Source: TMP-86 sp046347195
GTDB lineage: Bacteria > Pseudomonadota > Gammaproteobacteria > Steroidobacterales > Steroidobacteraceae
NCBI GenBank assembly: GCA_046347195.1
Contig: JAXMGQ010000023.1
Location: 1-64,000 of the forward strand
Direction of reading: 5' to 3'
Length of the DNA stretch: 64,000 bases
Part shown: positions 24,329 to 34,119 of the stretch, piece after piece
Layout of the letters: every line of letters begins with the position of its first letter
Numbering within the stretch: the first letter of the stretch is position 1
Notes under the pieces: generated by a model
What the model was told of the DNA's origin: nothing
Seen by the model: only the letters and a program-made list of their open reading frames with translations
Database searches by the model: none
Made by a program: the position numbers and the translations under genes

Positions 24329-27170
24329 TCATCGCGACCTGGGAACACCGCCCGCCGTGGAGCGGAAGGGTGGCGCCGCCGCGCCGGCGGTGACGCTGGA
24401 AATCGACGGGCGGCGGATCAGCGTGCCCGAGGGCACCTCGATCATGCGCGCCGCCGCGCTGGGCGGCACGCAGGTGCCGAAGCTGTGCGCCACGGACACC
24501 CTCAAGGCCTTCGGCTCCTGCCGGCTGTGCCTGGTCGAGATCGAGGGCCGCAAGGGCTACCCGGCCTCCTGCACCACCCTGGTCAGCGAGGGCATGAAGG
24601 TACGCACGCAAAGCGAAAAGCTCCAGCAACTGCGCAAGGGCGTCGTCGAGCTGTACGTGTCGGATCATCCGCTCGACTGCGTGAACTGCCCCTCCAACGG
24701 CCACTGCGAATTGCAGGACATGGCGAAGCTGGTGGGCATCGAGGAGACCCGCTACGGCCTCGCCGGCGAGCGTCACCAGGGCATCGCGAAGGACGAGAGC
24801 AATCCGTATTTCACCTTCGACCCCAACCTGTGCATCGTCTGCTCGCGCTGCGTGCGCGCCTGCGATGAGGTGCAAGGGACGCTCGCGCTGACCATCCAGT
24901 CGCGTGGCTTCGACTCCAAGGTGGCGGCCAGCGAGGACGTGTCGTTCCTGGAGTCGGAGTGCGTGTCCTGCGGCGCCTGCGTCGAAGCCTGCCCGACGGC
25001 GGCGCTGACCGAGAAGTCGCTGCGCCTCATGGGCCAGCCCGAGCGCACCGTGACGACCACCTGCGCCTACTGCGGCGTGGGCTGCACGTTCAAGGCCGAG
25101 GTCAGGGGCACGGGCGCGGCCACCGAGGTGGTGCGCATGGCGCCCAACCGCGACGGCCAGGCGAACCATGGACATGCCTGCGTGAAGGGGCGTTTCGCCT
25201 TCGGTTACGTCAACCATCCCGACCGGATCCTGAAGCCCATGCTGCGTGAGCGCATCAGCGACCCGTGGCGCGAGGTGTCCTGGGACGAGGCCATCACGCA
25301 TGCGGCCTCCGAGATCCGGCGCCTGCAGCGGCAGCATGGCCGGTACTCGGTCGGCGGCATCACCTCCTCGCGCTGCACGAACGAGGAGACCTTCCTCGTG
25401 CAGAAGCTGGTGCGCGCCGCCTTCGGCAACAACAACGTCGACACCTGTGCGCGCGTCTGTCATTCGCCCACCGGCTTTGGCCTGAAGTCCACCATCGGCG
25501 AGTCGGCCGGCACGCAGGCCTTCGACTCCGTCATGCAGGCCGATGTCATCATGATCATCGGCGCCAATCCCACCGACGGCCATCCGGTGTTCGCCTCGCA
25601 GCTCAAGCGCCGGCTGCGCCAGGGCGCGAAGCTCATCGTGGTGGATCCGCGTGCCATCGCGATGGTGCGCTCGCCGCACATCCAGGCCGACTATCACCTG
25701 CAGCTTCGCCCGGGCACCAACGTGGCGGTGATCAATGCCCTCGCGCATGTCATCGTCACGGAAGGGCTGGTCCGCTCGGGCTACGTGGCTGAGCGTTGCG
25801 AGCCGGCCGCCTTCCAGAAGTGGAGCGCCTTCATCCGCGAGCCGCGCAACTCGCCCGAGGCGACCGAGAGCATCACGGGCGTGCCGGCCGACACCGTCCG
25901 TCGCGCCGCGCGGCTGTTCGCCTCCGCGCCGAACGGCGCCATCTACTATGGCCTCGGCGTCACCGAGCACAGCCAGGGCAGCACCATGGTCATGGGCATC
26001 GCCAACCTCGCGATGGCCACCGGCAACCTGGGCCGCGAGGGCGTGGGCGTCAACCCGCTGCGTGGCCAGAACAACGTGCAGGGCTCCTGCGACATGGGCT
26101 CCTTCCCGCACGAGTTCCCGGGCTATCGCCACGTGGCCGACGACCTCGTCCGCCGCCAGTTCGAGCAGTGCTGGAACGTGCCGCTGCTGGCCGAGCCCGG
26201 GCTTCGCATCCCGAACATGTTCGAGGCCGCACTCGATGGGAGTTTTCGCGGCCTGTACGTGCAGGGCGAGGACATCCTGCAATCCGATCCCAACACCCAT
26301 CACGTGGTGGCGGCGCTCTCCGCGATGGAGTGCGTGATCGTGCACGACCTGTTCCTCAACGAGACCGCGAAGTACGCGCACATCTTCCTGCCCGGTTCCT
26401 CCTTCCTGGAGAAGGACGGCACCTTCACCAATGCCGAGCGGCGCATCCAGCGGGTCCGCAAGGTGCTCGAGCCCAGGTGCGGATTCGCCGACTGGGAAGT
26501 CACCATGCGCCTGTCGAACGCGCTGGGCTACCCCATGAACTACACGCATCCCGAAGAGATCATGCGGGAGATCGCGGCGCTCACGCCGACCTTCGCCGGC
26601 GTGACCTTCGAGAAGATCGACCGCCTGGGCAGCATCCAGTGGCCCTGCAATGACGCCGCACCGGAAGGCACGCCGACCATGCACATCGGCGAGTTCGTGC
26701 GCGGCAAGGGCCGCTTCTACGTCACGGAGTACGTTGCCACGCCGGAGCGCTCGACCAGCCGCTATCCCTTGCTGCTCACCACCGGCCGGGTACTCACGCA
26801 GTACAACGTCGGTGCGCAGACGCGCCGCACGCCGAACGTGACCTGGCACTCGGAGGATCGCCTGGAGATCCATCCGGACGATGCCGAGAACCGCGGCATC
26901 CGGACCGATGACTGGGTCGGCATCTCCAGCCGGGCAGGGCACACGGTCTTGCGTGCCGAGGTTACCGAGCACGTGCAGCCGGGCGTGGTGTACACCACCT
27001 TCCATTTCCCGGAGAGCGGCGCCAACATCATCACCACCGACAACTCCGACTGGGCCACGAACTGCCCCGAGTACAAGGTGACGGCGGTGCAGGTGGTCAA
27101 GGTTTCGCAGCCGGCAGACTGGCAGGAACGGCTGCGGCGCCGCTACGAGCCCGATGCAAACCACGTCTGA
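24315..27170 (+). CDS. fdsA: NAD-dependent formate dehydrogenase, alpha subunit (Mo-bisMGD, NuoG-like N-terminus)
   Basis: 951-residue catalytic subunit that oxidises formate to CO2. The N-terminal ferredoxin domain has [2Fe-2S] ligands Cys58, 69, 72 and 86. The His-Cys cluster is in DHPLDCVNCPSNGHCE, two [4Fe-4S] clusters are in CIVCSRCVRAC and CVSCGACVEAC, and the molybdopterin domain begins with CAYCGVGC (Cys250, 253, 257). The molybdenum ligand is Cys382 in ARVCHSPTG, so this is a cysteine rather than selenocysteine enzyme. It lies in fdsGBA-fdhD-fdsD order. The length is normal and no frameshift is seen. Confidence 0.96.
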   Translation: MYAIDHRDLGTPPAVERKGGAAAPAVTLEIDGRRISVPEGTSIMRAAALGGTQVPKLCATDTLKAFGSCRLCLVEIEGRKGYPASCTTLVSEGMKVRTQSEKLQQLRKGVVELYVSDHPLDCVNCPSNGHCELQDMAKLVGIEETRYGLAGERHQGIAKDESNPYFTFDPNLCIVCSRCVRACDEVQGTLALTIQSRGFDSKVAASEDVSFLESECVSCGACVEACPTAALTEKSLRLMGQPERTVTTTCAYCGVGCTFKAEVRGTGAATEVVRMAPNRDGQANHGHACVKGRFAFGYVNHPDRILKPMLRERISDPWREVSWDEAITHAASEIRRLQRQHGRYSVGGITSSRCTNEETFLVQKLVRAAFGNNNVDTCARVCHSPTGFGLKSTIGESAGTQAFDSVMQADVIMIIGANPTDGHPVFASQLKRRLRQGAKLIVVDPRAIAMVRSPHIQADYHLQLRPGTNVAVINALAHVIVTEGLVRSGYVAERCEPAAFQKWSAFIREPRNSPEATESITGVPADTVRRAARLFASAPNGAIYYGLGVTEHSQGSTMVMGIANLAMATGNLGREGVGVNPLRGQNNVQGSCDMGSFPHEFPGYRHVADDLVRRQFEQCWNVPLLAEPGLRIPNMFEAALDGSFRGLYVQGEDILQSDPNTHHVVAALSAMECVIVHDLFLNETAKYAHIFLPGSSFLEKDGTFTNAERRIQRVRKVLEPRCGFADWEVTMRLSNALGYPMNYTHPEEIMREIAALTPTFAGVTFEKIDRLGSIQWPCNDAAPEGTPTMHIGEFVRGKGRFYVTEYVATPERSTSRYPLLLTTGRVLTQYNVGAQTRRTPNVTWHSEDRLEIHPDDAENRGIRTDDWVGISSRAGHTVLRAEVTEHVQPGVVYTTFHFPESGANIITTDNSDWATNCPEYKVTAVQVVKVSQPADWQERLRRRYEPDANHV

Positions 27171-27954
27171 AAGGTCGATCGAGCGCTATTCGCACGGCAC
27201 CGTGACGCGTACCACCGACCGGGTCGCCGAGGAGGCGCCGGTCGCGCTGGTCTACCAGGGCGTGCCCCACGTGGTGATGATGGCATCACCCGCGGACCTC
27301 GATGACTTCGCCGTGGGCTTCACCGTCAGCGAAGGCCTGGTGTCGGATCCGGCAGAGATACTGGATGTCCGGGTCGAGGAAGGACCCCACGCCATAGACG
27401 TTCACATCCGCATCGCACCGGTGCGGTTCTCCGCGCTCCTGCAGCAGCGGCGCAATCTCACGGGCCGCACCGGCTGTGGATTGTGCGGCGCAGAAACCAT
27501 CGAGCAGGCCATGCGCCCCGTCCCGGCCGTGTCGGCCGGGCCCATCGTCGAGGCCGAGGAACTGCACGCGGCACTGCGCGAGCTCTCCACGCGCCAGCCG
27601 ATCAGTGCGCAGACCGGTGGCTTGCACGCGGCCGGCTGGGTGATTCCGGGCAGCGGGCTGACCTGCGTGCGCGAGGACGTGGGGCGGCATAATGCGATGG
27701 ACAAGACGCTGGGCGCGCTGCTGCGGGCAGGGACGGACCTCAGGGCGGGGTACCTGCTGATCACCAGCCGTGCCAGCTTCGAGATGGTGCAGAAGTCCGC
27801 CACCGTGGGCGTGGGACTGCTGGCGGCGGTGTCCGCGCCCACGGGACTCGCGATCTCGGTCGCGGAGCGCGCCGGGATGGGGCTGATCGGTTTTGCGCGC
27901 GCCGGTCAGCACGTGGTGTATGCGCATCCGGAAAAGGTTAAAAAGGCTGGGTGA
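27154..27954 (+). CDS. fdhD: Formate dehydrogenase sulfurtransferase FdhD
   Basis: 266-residue FdhD, which carries sulfur from the IscS desulfurase to the molybdenum cofactor, needed for active formate dehydrogenase. The sulfur-relay motif CGLC is at Cys108 and Cys111 in TGRTGCGLCGAE. Other family blocks are DLDDFAVGFTVSEGLV and CVREDVGRHNAMDKTLGALL. ATG 27154 overlaps the end of fdsA by 17 nt, consistent with coupled expression of enzyme and maturase. Confidence 0.95.
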   Translation: MQTTSERSIERYSHGTVTRTTDRVAEEAPVALVYQGVPHVVMMASPADLDDFAVGFTVSEGLVSDPAEILDVRVEEGPHAIDVHIRIAPVRFSALLQQRRNLTGRTGCGLCGAETIEQAMRPVPAVSAGPIVEAEELHAALRELSTRQPISAQTGGLHAAGWVIPGSGLTCVREDVGRHNAMDKTLGALLRAGTDLRAGYLLITSRASFEMVQKSATVGVGLLAAVSAPTGLAISVAERAGMGLIGFARAGQHVVYAHPEKVKKAG

Positions 27955-27960
27955 CAAGGA

Positions 27961-28185
27961 ATGAATCCCGCACAACTGACCAAGATGCTCAATGACATCT
28001 CGGACTTCTTCGCCGGCGAGTCCGGTGCCGACAAGGCAGTCGAGGACGTGGCCAACCACATGAAGCGGTTCTGGGATCCGCGCATGCGGCGTGAGATCGT
28101 GGCGCACTATGCCAAGGGGGGCGATGGCCTCAGCGATATCTCCCGCAAGGCCGTGGCGGAACTGGCGCGCGCGGCACACCAGTAG
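27961..28185 (+). CDS. fdsD: Formate dehydrogenase delta subunit
   Basis: 74-residue FdsD-like protein (MNPAQLTKMLNDISDFF, NHMKRFWDPRMRREIVAHY), a small accessory chain of FdsABG enzymes that interacts with cofactor-charged alpha subunit. It starts 6 bp after the fdhD stop with AAGGA immediately upstream. It is the last gene of the fds operon; an 80-bp gap follows. Confidence 0.9.
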   Translation: MNPAQLTKMLNDISDFFAGESGADKAVEDVANHMKRFWDPRMRREIVAHYAKGGDGLSDISRKAVAELARAAHQ

Positions 28186-28225
28186 CGTGACCTGCGGGCC
28201 GCGGGAGGCCCTGAGCAAATCCTCA

Positions 28226-28253
28226 TCGACCGGAACGCGGCGGCAGGTACAAT
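28226..28253 (+). promoter_or_regulatory. candidate promoter for the adenosine kinase-metK-ahcY run
   Basis: TCGACC (28226-28231, 4/6) and TACAAT (28248-28253, 5/6) are separated by 16 bp in the 80-bp gap after fdsD. Transcription would begin near 28260. The gap is too short, and lacks the conserved core, for an SAH or SAM riboswitch that I can recognise. Confidence 0.4.
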
Positions 28254-28289
28254 TGCCGGCTTTTCATGCCCTTGGTCGATGATGGCGAC

Positions 28290-29231
28290 ATGACGCGATC
28301 TGCTGCGAAGAAATCGGTTCTCATCTGCGGTTCGGCCGCCTACGACAGCATCCTGCTGTTCCAGGACCGCTTCAAGGCGCACATCCTGCCGGAGAAGATA
28401 CACCTGCTGAATGTGTCTTTTCTGGTGCCGGAAATGCGAAGAGAATTCGGAGGTTGCGCGACTAATATCGCGTATAACCTGAAGCTGCTGGGCGAGCATG
28501 CCTACCCGATGGCGACGGTCGGACACGACTTCGGTCCCTACCGCGAGTCCCTGCAACGCAAGGGGGTCCCTCTCGACCACCTCCGGGTGATCGACTCGGC
28601 CTTCACCGCCCAGGCGTTCATCACCACCGACCTCGACGACAACCAGATCACGGCCTTCCATCCCGGCGCCATGCAGGAGGCTCACCTGAACCGGGTGGCT
28701 GATGCCAGCGGCATCGGCCTCGGCGTGGTGGCCCCCGATGGACGCCAGGCGATGATCGAGCATGCCACCCAGTTCGCTTCCGCCGGCATCCCGTTCCTGT
28801 TCGATCCCGGGCAGGGCCTGCCGATGTTCGAGGGGGCGGAGCTGCGCCACTTCATCGAGCAGGCCACCTGGGTGGCGGTGAACGACTACGAGTGGCAGGT
28901 GCTGCAGCAGAAGACCGGCTGGACGGTGCGCGAGATCACCGCGCGCGTCAAGGCGCTGATCATCACCCGCGGCGCGCAAGGCTCGCTGATCCACACGCCC
29001 ACCGAAGCCATCGACATTCCCTGTGCGACGCCCGCCGCCGTGGTAGACCCCACGGGTTGCGGCGATGCGTACCGCGCGGGACTGATCCACGGCATCCTGC
29101 GCGGCGAGGACTGGGCCACGGCCGGACGGCTGGCCTCGCTGATGGGCGCGATCAAGGTCGAATCCCGCGGACCGCAGAATCACCGCTTCACGCGCGAGCA
29201 GTTCGACCAGCGCTTCCGCGACAGTTTCTAG
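28290..29231 (+). CDS. PfkB-family carbohydrate/nucleoside kinase, probable adenosine kinase
   Basis: Ribokinase-fold kinase of 313 residues from ATG 28290 (an ATG at 28266 would add 8 residues and leave almost no leader). The N-terminal substrate region has ICGSAAYDSILLFQDRFK and FGGCATNIAYNLKLLGEH. The anion-hole/catalytic-base motif is DPTGCGDAYRAG, with GCGD in place of the more usual GAGD. Position directly before metK and ahcY supports adenosine kinase: AhcY releases adenosine from SAH, and phosphorylation pulls that reversible reaction forward. Other sugar substrates remain possible because PfkB specificity is hard to read. Confidence 0.85.
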   Translation: MTRSAAKKSVLICGSAAYDSILLFQDRFKAHILPEKIHLLNVSFLVPEMRREFGGCATNIAYNLKLLGEHAYPMATVGHDFGPYRESLQRKGVPLDHLRVIDSAFTAQAFITTDLDDNQITAFHPGAMQEAHLNRVADASGIGLGVVAPDGRQAMIEHATQFASAGIPFLFDPGQGLPMFEGAELRHFIEQATWVAVNDYEWQVLQQKTGWTVREITARVKALIITRGAQGSLIHTPTEAIDIPCATPAAVVDPTGCGDAYRAGLIHGILRGEDWATAGRLASLMGAIKVESRGPQNHRFTREQFDQRFRDSF

Positions 29232-29258
29232 CCAAGGTTTCATCCTGCAAGGACATTC

Positions 29259-30428
29259 ATGAGCAATTCATTCCTGTTCACCAGTGAAAGCGTGTCGGAA
29301 GGCCATCCGGACAAGGTGGCCGACCAGATCTCCGATGCCATCCTCGATGCCATCCTCGCGGCCGACCGCAAGGGCCGCGTGGCCTGCGAGACGCTAGTCA
29401 AGACGGGCGTGGTCATCGTCGCGGGCGAGGTCACGACCAGCGCCTGGGTGGACGTGGAAGCCATCGTGCGCAAGACCGTGCTCGACATCGGTTACAACAC
29501 CAGCGACATGGGCTTCGATGGCGCCTCCTGCGGCGTGCTGAACGTCATCGGCAAGCAGTCACCCGACATCGCGCAGGGCGTGGATCGCAAGGATGCGAAG
29601 AAGCAGGGCGCCGGGGATCAGGGCCTGATGTTCGGCTACGCCACCAACGAGACCGACGTGCTCATGCCGGCGGCCATCACGCTCTCGCATCGCCTGGTGA
29701 AGAAGCAGGCGCAGGTGCGAAAGTCGGGCAAGCTCTCCTGGCTCCGTCCCGATGCCAAGAGTCAGGTCACGCTGCGCTACGAGAACGACAAGCCCGTGGG
29801 CATCGAGGCCGTGGTGCTCTCGACGCAGCACGAGGATTCGATCTCGACCCGCGCGCTGCGCGAGGCGGTGATGGAGGAGATCCTGAAGCCGGTGCTGCCG
29901 AAGAAGTGGCTGTCCAGGCGCACCAAGTACCACATCAACCCGACCGGGCGTTTCGTCATTGGCGGGCCCGTGGGCGACTGCGGCCTCACGGGGCGCAAGA
30001 TCATCGTCGACACCTACGGCGGCTTCGCCCGCCACGGCGGCGGCGCCTTCTCGGGCAAGGATCCTTCCAAGGTCGATCGCTCGGCGGCCTATGCCGCGCG
30101 CTACGTGGCCAAGAACATCGTGGCGGCGGGCCTGGCCGACCGCTGCGAGGTGCAGGTGTCCTATGCCATCGGCGTGGCCGAGCCCACCTCCATCATGGTG
30201 CAGACCTTCGGCACCGGAAAGCTCGCGGACGAGCGGCTCACGCGCCTGGTGCGCGCGCACTTCGACCTGACGCCTTACGGACTTCGCGAGATGCTCGACC
30301 TCGCGCGGCCGATCTACCAGAAGACCGCCGCCTACGGCCATTTCGGCCGCAAGGAGTCCGAGTTCTCCTGGGAGCGCACCGACAAGGCCGCCGCGCTGGC
30401 CTCGGCCGGCAAGCGCAAGTCCGCCTGA
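29259..30428 (+). CDS. metK: S-adenosylmethionine synthetase
   Basis: Makes SAM from methionine and ATP. The 389-residue protein has the normal length and motifs SEGHPDKVADQISDAILD (residues 10-27), GAGDQGLMFGYA, and the phosphate-binding GGGAFSGKDPSKVDRSAAY. It lies 27 bp after the kinase and 22 bp before ahcY, forming a methyl-cycle operon. Confidence 0.97.
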   Translation: MSNSFLFTSESVSEGHPDKVADQISDAILDAILAADRKGRVACETLVKTGVVIVAGEVTTSAWVDVEAIVRKTVLDIGYNTSDMGFDGASCGVLNVIGKQSPDIAQGVDRKDAKKQGAGDQGLMFGYATNETDVLMPAAITLSHRLVKKQAQVRKSGKLSWLRPDAKSQVTLRYENDKPVGIEAVVLSTQHEDSISTRALREAVMEEILKPVLPKKWLSRRTKYHINPTGRFVIGGPVGDCGLTGRKIIVDTYGGFARHGGGAFSGKDPSKVDRSAAYAARYVAKNIVAAGLADRCEVQVSYAIGVAEPTSIMVQTFGTGKLADERLTRLVRAHFDLTPYGLREMLDLARPIYQKTAAYGHFGRKESEFSWERTDKAAALASAGKRKSA

Positions 30429-30450
30429 ACCTGCTGGAGACCCTCAAGTA

Positions 30451-31860
<1,410 letters not shown>

Positions 31861-31862
31861 TC

Positions 31863-32735
31863 ATGGCGGACTCGAAAGGTAGCGCGATCGTCCTGGATGG
31901 CAAGGCCGTCGCGGCGCGGGTGCGCAGCGAGGTGGCGGGCAAGGTGCGGCAGTTCGCCGCCACCTACGGCCGTGCACCGGGCCTGGCCGTGGTGCAGGTC
32001 GGCAACAACGCGGCATCTTCCGTGTACGTGCGCAACAAGAAGAAGGCCTGCGCGGAAGTGGGCATCGAATCCTTCTCCTTCGATCCGCCCGACAATGTGA
32101 CCCGGCAGGAACTGCTCGGGCTGGTCGAGTTGCTCAACAAGGACCAGCGGGTGGATGGCATCCTCGTGCAGCTCCCGCTGCCCGCAGGGCTCGATGCGAA
32201 CGAGATCATGGATGCCATCGATCCGCACAAGGACGTCGATGGCTTTCATCCCACCAACACCGGGCTCCTGGCGCAGAAGCGTCCCGCCCTGCGTCCCTGC
32301 ACGCCCTATGGGGTGATGCGTCTGGCGCAGGAATACAATGTGCCATTGTCAGGTGCCCGCGCCACGGTGGTGGGCGCCTCGAACATCGTTGGCCGGCCGA
32401 TGGCCCTGGAGCTCATGCTCGCCGGCTGCACGGTCACGGTCTGCCACACGCGCACCAAGGACCTCGCCAGCGAGGTGATGCGCGGGGACATCGTGGTGGC
32501 CGCCATCGGCAAGCCCGAGATGATCCCGGGCGAGTGGATCAAGCCCGGCGCCGCGGTGTTCGATGTGGGCATCAACCGGCTCGCCGATGGCAGGCTGGTG
32601 GGCGATGTGGATTTCGCGGGCGCAGCGCAGCGCGCCGGCTGGATCACCCCGGTGCCCGGCGGCGCCGGCCCGATGACCATCGCCATGTTGTTGTCGAACA
32701 CGCTGGAAGCCGCACTGCGGCGCACGGCGCGTTGA
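31863..32735 (+). CDS. folD: Methylenetetrahydrofolate dehydrogenase / methenyl-THF cyclohydrolase
   Basis: Bifunctional NADP-dependent enzyme interconverting 5,10-methylene-THF and 10-formyl-THF. The 290-residue protein has the catalytic lysine region SVYVRNKKKAC, VDGILVQLPLP, and the C-terminal GASNIVGRPMALELMLAGC with TPVPGGAGPMTIAML. It begins 2 bp after ahcY. The formyl-THF it makes is also the donor for the ArnA-type formyltransferase encoded upstream, though that link is only metabolic. Confidence 0.96.
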   Translation: MADSKGSAIVLDGKAVAARVRSEVAGKVRQFAATYGRAPGLAVVQVGNNAASSVYVRNKKKACAEVGIESFSFDPPDNVTRQELLGLVELLNKDQRVDGILVQLPLPAGLDANEIMDAIDPHKDVDGFHPTNTGLLAQKRPALRPCTPYGVMRLAQEYNVPLSGARATVVGASNIVGRPMALELMLAGCTVTVCHTRTKDLASEVMRGDIVVAAIGKPEMIPGEWIKPGAAVFDVGINRLADGRLVGDVDFAGAAQRAGWITPVPGGAGPMTIAMLLSNTLEAALRRTAR

Positions 32736-32750
32736 CGAGAGGAGGGTATC

Positions 32751-33461
32751 GTGAGTATTTCGAAAGTGTTTCCCGATGCGGCGTCCGCGCTCAAGGGCGT
32801 GGTGCGCGATGGCATCACCATCATGTCCGGCGGTTTCGGCCTGTGCGGCATCCCGGAAAATCTGATCCTGGCGCTGCGCGATTCGGGCGTGAAGGGCCTG
32901 ACCGTGGTGTCCAACAACGCGGGCGTCGACGGCTTCGGGCTGGGGATGCTCCTCAAGACGCGCCAGATCAAGAAAATGATCTCCTCCTACGTGGGCGAGA
33001 ACCAGGAGTTCGAGCGCCAGTTCCTCGCCGGCGAGCTGGAGCTGGAGTTCAACCCGCAGGGGACCCTCGCCGAGCGCGTGCGTGCGGGAGGAGCCGGCAT
33101 CTACGGTTTCTACACGCGCACCGGCGCCGGAACTCTCGTGGCCGAGGGCAAGGAGACACGCGTGGTCGATGGCGAGACCTGGGTGCTGGAAAAGGGCCTG
33201 TGGGCCGATGTGTCCCTGGTCAAGGCCTGGAAGGGCGACACCGAGGGGAACCTGATCTACCGCAAGACCGCGCGCAACTTCAATCCCATGATGGCCTCGG
33301 CAAGTTCCATGACCATCGCCGAAGTCGAGGAACTGGTCGAACCGGGGCAACTCGATCCGAACCAGATCCACACGCCGGGGATCTTTGTGAAGCGCATCAT
33401 CCGTGGTGGCGCCTACGAGAAGCGCATCGAAAACCGTACCGTGCGCAAGCGCACGGCTTAG
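32751..33461 (+). CDS. scoA: 3-oxoacid CoA-transferase subunit A
   Basis: Alpha subunit of a succinyl-CoA:3-ketoacid CoA-transferase, 236 residues from a GTG start preceded by GAGGAGG. It shows the family block GITIMSGGFGLCGIPENLI and the GAGIYGFYTRTGAGT loop. It pairs with scoB, whose start is 10 bp downstream. The enzyme activates acetoacetate or a related 3-oxoacid with succinyl-CoA. The gene lies in the middle of the metK-glc run without obvious pathway partners. Confidence 0.92.
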   Translation: MSISKVFPDAASALKGVVRDGITIMSGGFGLCGIPENLILALRDSGVKGLTVVSNNAGVDGFGLGMLLKTRQIKKMISSYVGENQEFERQFLAGELELEFNPQGTLAERVRAGGAGIYGFYTRTGAGTLVAEGKETRVVDGETWVLEKGLWADVSLVKAWKGDTEGNLIYRKTARNFNPMMASASSMTIAEVEELVEPGQLDPNQIHTPGIFVKRIIRGGAYEKRIENRTVRKRTA

Positions 33462-33471
33462 GAGCATCATC

Positions 33472-34110
33472 ATGCCGTGGAATCGAAACGAACTGGCGAT
33501 GCGCGCCGCCAAGGAACTGCGCGACGGCTTCTACGTGAACCTCGGGATCGGCATTCCGACCCTGGTGGCCAACTACATTCCGGAAGGAATGAAGGTGGTA
33601 CTGCAGTCTGAGAACGGCATGCTGGGCATGGGACCCTTCCCATTCGAGGGCGAGGAAGACCCGGACCTGATCAATGCCGGCAAGCAGACCATCACCGAGC
33701 TGCCGATGTCCTCGTATTTCTCTTCTTCCGACAGCTTCGGCATGATCCGCGGCGGGCACATCAACCTCTCCGTGCTCGGCGCCATGGAGGTCTCCGAGCA
33801 GGGGGACCTGGCCAACTGGATGGTGCCCGGCAAGATGGTCAAGGGCATGGGCGGGGCCATGGACCTGGTCGCCGGCGTGAAGAAGACCGTGGTGGTGATG
33901 GAACACACCGCCAAGGACGGCTCGCACAAGTTCAAGCCGCATTGCGAGCTGCCCCTCACCGGTGCGAACGTCGTGGACATGCTGATCACCGATCTTGCCG
34001 TGTTCTCGCGGCCCTCGCGCAGCGCCGGTTTCGAGCTCGTCGAAATGGCGCCGGGCGTGACGCTGGAGGAGATCAAGTCCAAGACCTCGGCGCGTTTCGT
34101 CGCCCGCTGA
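33472..34110 (+). CDS. scoB: 3-oxoacid CoA-transferase subunit B
   Basis: Beta subunit, 212 residues from ATG 33472 with AGGAG upstream (frame is open further 5' inside scoA but not used). The catalytic glutamate that forms the CoA thioester is in LQSENGMLGMGPFP near residue 46. GIGIPTLVANYIPEGM and GGHINLSVLGAMEVSEQGDL are typical of SCOT-B. It forms a heterodimer or heterotetramer with ScoA. Confidence 0.93.
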   Translation: MPWNRNELAMRAAKELRDGFYVNLGIGIPTLVANYIPEGMKVVLQSENGMLGMGPFPFEGEEDPDLINAGKQTITELPMSSYFSSSDSFGMIRGGHINLSVLGAMEVSEQGDLANWMVPGKMVKGMGGAMDLVAGVKKTVVVMEHTAKDGSHKFKPHCELPLTGANVVDMLITDLAVFSRPSRSAGFELVEMAPGVTLEEIKSKTSARFVAR

Positions 34111-34119
34111 GCGACGCGC

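Noticed and set aside
24315..27170. Selenocysteine formate dehydrogenase
   Set aside because: The molybdenum-ligand position is encoded as Cys (ARVCHSP), not TGA, and no SECIS-like need arises.
28186..28265. Possible SAH or SAM riboswitch ahead of the adenosine kinase-metK-ahcY operon
   Set aside because: Only 80 bp, one weak GC hairpin, and no recognisable SAH-riboswitch core. The promoter candidate leaves almost no transcribed leader.
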